A stretch of DNA of 64,000 nt, from NCBI RefSeq assembly GCF_022581195.2, contig NC_061469.1:6758001-6822000 (forward strand), read 5' to 3'. This DNA is from Helicoverpa zea. Taxonomy: Eukaryota; Arthropoda; Insecta; Lepidoptera; Noctuidae. How positions within the stretch are numbered: the first letter of the stretch is position 1; each line of letters begins with the position of its first letter. Under the pieces are notes generated by a model. It did no database searches and was not told the DNA's origin. It saw only the letters and a list, made by a program, of their open reading frames with translations. Of this stretch, positions 56,113 through 64,000 are shown piece by piece. Made by a program: the position numbers and the translations under genes.

Positions 56113-59100
56113 CTAAAATTAATAAAAAATATAAAATAAACTTATAAAATAAAAAAATATATATAAAATAAATAATAAAGAATAGGTGATAAGCATTTTA
56201 TTCTTTAAATTATGTAGACGACAGAACGCCAACTGCATTTGTACATTTTCCTTGTTATTACCAAAAAAGTACCTACTCAATAATGCATAATAATTTTTGC
56301 CTGACAACAACTTTTCAAAATCCAACAAAATTGTTACCTTCCCTGCCTCGATATTCCTAAAAAGTTAGTATATAATTATGTCTACTTTCTAAGTCATGCA
56401 CACATCTGCTGGTTATCTTTTACTGGGCATATGAAGAAGTACCTAAGTGATGGGCCCACTCTTATTTTTTGGAAAAAAATTAATCTTAGCCAAAAAATAT
56501 TCCGGTTTGACTTCATTTTTACGATGCACACGTGACTGGTATACTTGTAGATGGATATTTAAAAGTTCAAAAGATTTTGAGGAAAATATTTATTTATTAT
56601 ACTTAGTGCTATCAGGGAATACGGTCACTGTTTAGCTATATAGAGGCGTATCTCTGGCTAGAAAGAATTAAGGTGAGCTGTATTAATTAAAAATCCAAAA
56701 ATATTGTAGGTACGTACTTAGAGTCAGCCTTTTGTTTTGTGGTTTTTAATTTGTTTATTGCCTAAATAATATAAGACTGAAATAAAATGTTTCCATTGGG
56801 CGTTTTTGAAGGTAAGAGAAGAGTAACTTAACGCTTATACGTTCTATTGTACTTGAATACATGAACGATCTACATTGCGGATCTATTTTCGTCGATACTT
56901 CTCCGAAAAAGTGACAAGTTGGACACCTACGATGTTTTATATAGAATATATCAGTCACAATCAGTAATTTATAAAAATATTCGCTTCTGCTCGCGGCTTC
57001 GCCCGCGTGGTGTGTTGATTAGAAGTAGCCTGTGTTAATCCAGAGCCTATCTACACACCAAATATCAACTGAATCGGTTCAGCCGTTTTTGCGTGAAAGA
57101 ATAACAAACAAACATTCTCATAGACTTTCACATTTATAATATTAGTAGGATATGTTCAAGCGATTGCGTTTTTTTTAATATCCGACGTGACGTCAGGTCT
57201 ATGTTATTTCACTACGCTACGTTAAATAGGACATAAGACCAACCTGAGACATGCTAAGTGAAACTATCAATATTATGTTGGAAACATTTTATTCACGAGA
57301 AAATATTTTCCTTTACTATAAGACTGGGCCGCATGCCAGACGGCACGTAGGTTTTAGAGATCCGCAGCCAAGGGAACCATATTTTAGGGAATTTATAATA
57401 AGCATGCCAAATGAGCCATTTTGTCTGTCCTCAGCTGCAATCCGTGGGTTTGCGATGCCAGAAATCTGTGCCTTTGAGTAAAGTAATATCGTTGATGAAG
57501 TGTCGTTGATGTTGATTAACGAAATACTATCGTTGCGTGAAAATCTGTATTTACGGGGTAATTTAACATTACCGACTGCGAATAATTATTATTTTGTTCG
57601 GTTAATGGGTTTATTTGGTACATTACGATTAACTACAGATATCTTACGCAGAGACGGCATTTTAGCATTGACTGGGTCCTGCAAATAAGTTTTATATGCT
57701 GAATTGAAATCTTAAACTCACTACCAGTTAATGCACGTGTTAAATGATAACGCGTTTTCAATTATCGATGATTTGCCACATCGCTAAATAATGTTAATAA
57801 ACTCTATGTCTATGTCTGAATGTCTATGTATTAAATTCTATAAAAAAATGAAAATTTAGTTTTCACGACAAATTAGCAGATTTATGTGATTATATAAAAA
57901 GAGTTGGCAGTGGTTAAGGTCACGGCATTTTTGTTTTACATACATACTGTGAGGTTACCTGTCTTATATCAGTAAAACCCAAGCCCAGGGTTCGCATTAA
58001 TTACGCAGACACATTGTTCGCGAACGCGAATTGTGCAAAGGATTGTTACGAACTTCCTATTTCGCTTAATTATTTAGTCACCTTATCAGCATTTTATCCA
58101 ATATACCTACTCAACACGTATCGGAGGAAAAAAGAACGTTGATTTTCCAGTTAAAAAAATGATGTTTTTTCGAAAATACTATTCTATACCTAACAATTAA
58201 AATTATAAAGGCTAATACTCACAATTCTCTTAACTTCAAATGAAAAACTAAATTTTCTTCCTTCAACGCACTTGATCTTATTTCCATTAGAGGCGCGGAC
58301 GAGTAACGCCGCTCGCGATTACAAATCAACTTATGTTAAAATCGTAGCACCGAACTGAGTAATGAGCTTTATTTACTCACTCACATCTAAACATACTTAT
58401 ATTGATATTACTTAGCTTGGTATTCGATAATAAGTTCCAGTTTATCAGAACTACACGTTCCAAGTGATAAATAGAACCTTGAACCATAAAATTATTCATA
58501 AAATGCATAAGTTGTAACCTTCTAAGAAATACATAACTATAGAAATTAGATTACATAGAATGTATGCTCTCAATTAGAGCCTTTATTGTTTACACTGTTT
58601 GAAAATAGTTCTTTCGTTTTGTCAAAGTAAGTACCTACCTACTTATTTGACCATTTGAATATTGACTCGCATCACGAGTACTTAGCTTTTGAACGCAAAT
58701 TCTTAAATTTTGGACAACGAAATGTGTCCACAATTGTTCTAGAACATTTTACATCAGGATATCACCTTAAAGTGTATTATAGGTAAAGTAATCATGATTT
58801 ATAAAATATCTTCAATTTTTCTCATAGTAACGTTAAAATCTCGGTGAGGTGATAATTAGACCTAGTGATGCTACATCTGCGCTAGCAAATAGAACATACC
58901 AGTTGCCAGGATACGTTTAGGTAAAACGATGATTTATTATCTTTAAAGTACAGTTTGTATGGACATCGCAAACGTGCCAGAGTAGGTAGGTATTGTACAT
59001 AATTGAAAAGTTTATTCATAACATTTTAAAGATATTTCATTAGCACTCTTTTAAAAGTGATCAAATTGGGCAAGACAATCCTCAGTGACTGTTATTTCTG

Positions 59101-59601
59101 CCCTCCCTGTAAACTTGATGACACTGAAACAAATTCTAATCGAGTATGTATGCCAGTAGCTTCGTTTTTCAGTCGGTTTTCTGTAGACAGGTTAATTATC
59201 TCGCATCTTTATATCACGAAAGGGTCAACATAAATTTTGATCTTTCAACTTACTTTATCTAATCATATATAAAAATACTAAGTTAGAGATTAGTTTTCCA
59301 TTGAAATATCTTTACTCACTGAATTGTATGTTTTCAGTTTTGCTGAGCGTTGACTTCGGTCAATAGTACGCAAACTTTACATAGGCCTTATAGACGTCAT
59401 GTGACGTCATACACACATAATTCGATCCTCATTGGCGACTTATTCACAAGATACATTTGAAGTGCTTTTAAGGAAACGTCCGTAAAACTATAACTCTATT
59501 CGTCTTACTTTTCAGTGTAACGCGCGACATTATGGTGACAAGATCGGCATAGATACAGTGTTCTATAAAATTACAAAAGAGTTTTTATTCACAAATAGAA
59601 G
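56113..59601. other. Divergent intergenic region between the two P450 genes
   Basis: About 3.5 kb with the promoters of both head-to-head P450 genes. A Lep1 copy lies at 56981-57150. A donor-like gtgagt on the minus strand near 58221 may end a non-coding first exon of copy A. Short open frames here (up to 76 codons) have no recognisable features. Confidence 0.5.
56981..57150 (-). repeat. Lep1-type copy
   Basis: CTTCTGCTCGCGGCTTCGCC through TTTTTGCGTGAAAGAATAAC to TTCACATTTATAATATTAGTAGGAT-type end, in the same orientation as the copy at 8281. Confidence 0.82.
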
Positions 59602-62600
59602 ATGTTGGTTTTGATATTAATAGTGGTGTTAGCTGCTCTATATTATGTAAAGTTTAGACATTCACGTAAATTGCTGTATCAGTTTTCTGAAACTTTGCCC
59701 AATGTTGGTGATCTGCCATTAATAGGACATACCCATTGGTTCATTGGTGGGCCTGAAAGTAAGTTAGCACTTTACGTGGTCATTTTTGTTTTTTGAAATT
59801 AGAGCAGTGTTAACTTTTTGTGTTAATTTTCAGGGATTCTAAACAATATACGAAAGTTAGTTGAAAAAATTGAAAAGTTGGACAGTGTCACTAAGATTTG
59901 GATTGGACCGTCTCTTTACATAGGTAAGTTCAATTTCAGTTTTTCAAATTAGAAAATAAGGTGTTTCAAAAGAAAAGTTTATATGGTTTAACAAATATTA
60001 TTTTTGTGTTCTTCTAGTGAGTTTAAACCCTGAGGACGTGCAGAAGATATTGGAGAACTGCCTCGAGAAAGATTACAGTTATAAATTCCTCCAAACTTGG
60101 CTTGGAAATGGACTTTTTGTTGCACCAGGTATATTTTTTAAATAAGAACCATATTTACAAACTTAAAATTATACTATTTATTTCAGGATAATAAATAACT
60201 GTTAAACATATTTTATTTAATAAAAAGATATTACGTACAAACGCTTAGGAAAATAACCAAGATTTATTTTACAAATGTATAGAACCATTTAACACCATAC
60301 AATAACGAGCAAATAAATTATCTGAACCCGTGAACAACATAAACAAATGGTCATAGTCCTAACAATAAGCATGCAATTTCCTAGCAATTCAAACTTTACA
60401 AAGTAACACAATAAAGCACAAACATAGCATTAAGGTGTCTGTATTGACATTTCCTCAATGATATTGCGTAGTTGGATGATCATTGGTCATGTCAATACAA
60501 TGTTTTCCAGATAACTTACAATTAATTTTTATATACAATCGTTGTTTATCCCGTAGCCATTTCGTAGCGCTCGTAGCACGCAGGGGTCGTAGTCAGTTCT
60601 GGAAAATTCTATCGTAGCACGCGTAGTCATGCGTAGCGGCTTCGTAGCACTTGTAACCAAAATACATAATTATTATGAAATTTTTATTTAATATTTGTTC
60701 CTAATGTATTTAAATGACGTTTTTATTTACAGTCGATTTATGGAAAGCTCACAGGCGGTTACTCCTGCCGATATTCCACAACCGTATCGTTGAGGATTAC
60801 ATAGAAGTGTTCGGGGAACAGGGAAATATTCTCGTCAAGACTTTGGGCGAGCAAGTTGGGAAGCGACCCTTCGATGTCTATGAATACGTTACGTCATGTA
60901 TGCTGGACATCGTGTTTGGTGAGAACTTGTGATTAATGCAGTTGCAAGTTTACCTTGACATCTTAGAATATTATTATTTTTTTGTTTCCTGTTGCTTGAC
61001 AGTCATGGAGGATAATGTTGATTTGACAGATTGCAGATATCGATCATCATCATCATCATCATCTCAGCCATAGGACGTCCACTGCTGAACATAGGCCTCC
61101 CCCTTTGATCTCCACAGATACCTGTGGAGATGATATCGATGTTACTTAAAAATATTTTTAATATACTTAACGGACTTTCTGCTCTAATTTTAACTTAAAA
61201 CTTTAATTTTTTAAAATCCATTGCCTATATTTATCATCTCCATGCACATCAACAAACTGAATATACCCATTTATTTCCCAACAGAGACAGCAATGGGCGA
61301 GAAGATGGACGTGCAACACAACCCGGACACGCCGTACCTGCGCGCGCGCAAGACGGTCATGTCGATCATCAACATGCGCCTGTTCAAGGCGTGGCTGCAG
61401 CCCGACGCGCTCTTCAGTCTGACGTCACTAGCTAACGTACAGAAAGAGAGTATTGATGCCACGCATAAGTTCACCGATGAGGTAAGAGTACAAACTTGGC
61501 AAACAGTACTTTTTGAACGCCAAAATTTACAAAAGAAATTCCCAAATCACCTACCCTTCTTTACTATTATGTTTGAATAGTTTAAAAGGTGTTGATGTCT
61601 CAAGAATGCTAGCTTTAGGAGGCATAAATTAACAGACTTTTAGCATTTGACAAAAGTCAAGCCGAAGTTTATATTTCATATAGGCCTTTGCAAAAAAAAA
61701 AACAAACCTCGTTGCCCGTTTGTAAGTTTCGTTAAAAACCAAATTGCGGTGTAGCAACCGGCTTGTACTTAGCACGTGCACTGTTACGATACCTAAGTCC
61801 AAAAAAAACATAAATAATAAAAAAAATATAAGAACGTGCATTTATCTAGTTTAATACAACTTTGATAAAAAAGTAACAATAAGTGGAACCACTTTAAAGT
61901 GTTTGTTTCCTCAAGGAGATATACCTACATTTTTTAAATATTTATTAATCGTCTTGCAACCTCTTGTAACTCGTCTTTCGACAATTTTTTATTATTTATT
62001 AGTTTTTACTCAAAATGATTTTGAAAAATAACAATTTATGTAAAAAAGGTTATAACCTGTTAAGATTTGACATACCTATCGTTGGATGAGATCAAACACC
62101 ATACATTGGATGATATTTTTCTTTCTTGTTACAGGTGATAAGCAAGAAAATAGCTAGTTTTGAGAAATTGAGTCACAAAGATGGTAATTATCTGCATTAA
62201 TTAACATTTGTTAATATAGAAAACCGACTATATTATTTAAAACAAGCTCCCGCCAGCGTCAGCCAGCCAGTCTCACCCGGGAACTACTCCCGAATAAAAT
62301 CCCTTAGCCTGTCTCGATAAATGAGCTACGTGAAATTGAAAAAAAAAATCGGTACTGTGGTCGTTAAGATTAGACGGTTAAAACAATTAAACACGCTCTT
62401 CAGCTACATACCAGTAGGTTTATTAGTAGATATAATTTTAAATGTTTATTAAAGATAAATCTTATTTCCAGGCAGAAAAGATATTCTTCAGTTACTATTA
62501 GAAAGGAAGTTAGCGTTCAGTAACATAGAACTACGGGAACACATTGACTCGATCACGATAGCCGGTAATGACACCACGGCGCTCGTCATATCTTACGCGT

Positions 62601-64000
62601 TGGTGTTGCTGGGAGACCATCCAGATGCACAGGACAAAGTTTATAAAGAGTAAGTATACCTATAAATTTATGGAAAAAAAATGTTGGTAAAAATTGAATT
62701 GTAGTAGATTTGGCGGTCCCTCTTTCGATACTTGGTTTAATTTTATTAAGTGACATTCAGAATTAAGCAATACCAGAAACTATTTTTTTACCGACTCCAA
62801 AAAAATTTGGTTCTCAGTTTGACCCGTATTTATTAGTCTGTGCGCGTTTATCTCATCATTGGTTGAACCGCTTCGATGCGGTTTTCAGCAAAGTATTTGT
62901 TAGGAGAGGGTTTTACGTATATTATAGAAGTCGGTTTATTTTTTTTTGTAATTTTACTATCTATAAGTATTTTTAAAATTTTTAGATTACAAGGTATTTT
63001 TGGAGACTCAAAAAGGGTGCCTACTAAGGAAGATTTAACGAAGATGGAATACCTTGAAAGAGTAATCAAGGAGACGATGCGGTTATACGCCGTGGTGCCC
63101 ATCATTGCCAGAACAACACAGAAAGAACTAAAGCTATGTAAGTATTAAGTATGTGATTAGTGGAATAAATCAGAAAATATAGCATACACATATTGTGACC
63201 ACACTAAATTACATTATATTAAAAAATATCGTGAAGCGTAGAAAAATATAGGTATCTACTGTTCGATTTCCTTGTGTAAATAAACCTCTTTAAATATTAG
63301 CATTCGAAACAGGTATAAAAAAAGATAGGAAGGAAGATAATTTATCGCCAATTCCAACTCCTATCGTTTATGTCTTTTGTACTATATTAGACCGGTTTTT
63401 CATATCAACAAAAACATTATTATTTTCCTTACTAATTTATGTCTTGTTTTTCATTAGCCACGTGCACGATACCCGCTGGCGTGGGTTGTGCAGTAGTGCC
63501 AATGGTGTTACACCGGTCGAAGAAACTGTGGGGACCTGATGCAGACAGCTTCGACCCTGACCGATTCCTGCCAGAGAACAGTGTGGACAGACATCCCTGT
63601 GCTTACATACCGTTCAGCTATGGGACACGGAACTGTATAGGTGATTATACTTTGTATACTAGAGTATCTAATGCTGCTTACAGAGGTTTCCCTTGGCCTC
63701 AAACTGACATAAAGTAACCGAATAAAATAATGACACATTCTTACCAGCAAATATCTTATAGAACAACTTGTAGTCGTCAATTGTTTGCTGCACCAAAAAA
63801 CAAAACAAAAATAAACGATCTGAAAATTCGCTGGTAATGGTGGTAGTGATTTGCGATTAAAACCGAATTGCCATTAATCCTGTAGAATTTTGCCATTGTG
63901 TGTGGCGTACCTAATCATTTGTGTAATGTTGAAGTCAAAGGCAATTATCTTTTTGTTTCAGGTCGTCATTTTGGAATGCTTGCCATGAAAAGTATCCTCG
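59602..64000 (+). CDS. Cytochrome P450, CYP4 clan (copy B, 3' end beyond window)
   Basis: A paralog of copy A in divergent orientation. Exons: 59602-59758, 59834-59923, 60018-60128, 60733-60918, 61285-61481, 62135-62183, 62472-62649, 62986-63137, 63458-63640 and the start of the tenth at 63962, which runs off the window within GMLAMKSIL. It shows the anchor LVLILIVVLAALYYVKF, hinge LPNVGDLPLIGH, DLWKAHRRLLLPIFHN, I-helix ITIAGNDTTALV, K-helix VIKETMRLY, FDPDRFLPE and the haem loop FSYGTRNCIG. Exons 1-5 and 8 have the same lengths as in copy A (157, 90, 111, 186, 197, 152 nt); exon 6 is shorter (49 against 67), and 7 and 9 differ slightly. Exon 5 is GC-rich relative to the rest. No defect is seen. 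Confidence 0.93.
61044..61132 (+). repeat. (ATC)n and common lepidopteran repeat fragment
   Basis: A short ATC run is followed by ATAGGACGTCCACTGCTGAA and CATAGGCCTCCCCC, a fragment that I recognise as widespread in moth genomes. A decayed relative is at about 27275-27345. Confidence 0.6.

Overview
The window is nuclear DNA of a moth or butterfly (Lepidoptera). It holds AT-rich, intron-rich animal genes, the family resemblances are to insect proteins, and several repeat families that I recognise as lepidopteran are present (Helitron-like Lep1 copies, tRNA-headed SINEs, MITEs). No bacterial or viral gene block is present. All exon boundaries given here were placed by eye from splice signals, reading phase and protein similarity, and may be off by a base or two.

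Layout, left to right. The last four exons of ribosomal protein L11 lie at 48-1890 (+). A 15-exon gene for the ciliary dynein regulatory complex subunit DRC1 lies at 2633-7518 (+), with a GC-rich Harbinger-type MITE in one intron. A complete, apparently intact Tc1-type transposon (8476-10033) sits inside a Lep1 copy. A Far-17a/AIG1 (ADTRP-like) membrane hydrolase gene follows (10730-11509, +). Just downstream is a full-length Copia retrotransposon with two identical LTRs (11870-16717). About 5.6 kb with no recognisable gene separates it from a large minus-strand gene (42072 down to 22345). That gene encodes a KIAA0319-like receptor with a signal peptide, a MANSC-type cysteine domain, five PKD domains, an EGF-like module, one membrane helix and a short tail. 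Its membrane-helix exon is repeated five times in a 184-bp tandem array. The intron just upstream of that exon carries a 9.7-kb CACTA/EnSpm-type transposon with a tnp2-like transposase gene and a convergent DUF4806 gene.

Right part. A non-autonomous hAT element (42835-44017) abuts a Lep1 copy. A catalytically dead serine protease homolog is encoded at about 45300-47877 (+). Two cytochrome P450 paralogs of the CYP4 clan stand head to head: one complete on the minus strand (56103 to 47980) and one on the plus strand from 59602 that runs off the window. Their exons have almost the same sizes and phases, so they are a local duplication. An intron of the first P450 holds a 0.8-kb minisatellite and a 790-bp inverted-repeat element.

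The genes do not form one pathway. They are housekeeping (RpL11), ciliary or sperm motility (DRC1), lipid or membrane (ADTRP-like), receptor (KIAA0319-like), extracellular (protease homolog) and detoxification or hormone-type oxidation (P450s) genes. The most unusual features are the exon array in the KIAA0319-like gene, whose copies would create a stop codon if joined to each other, and the well preserved CACTA element in the adjoining intron.
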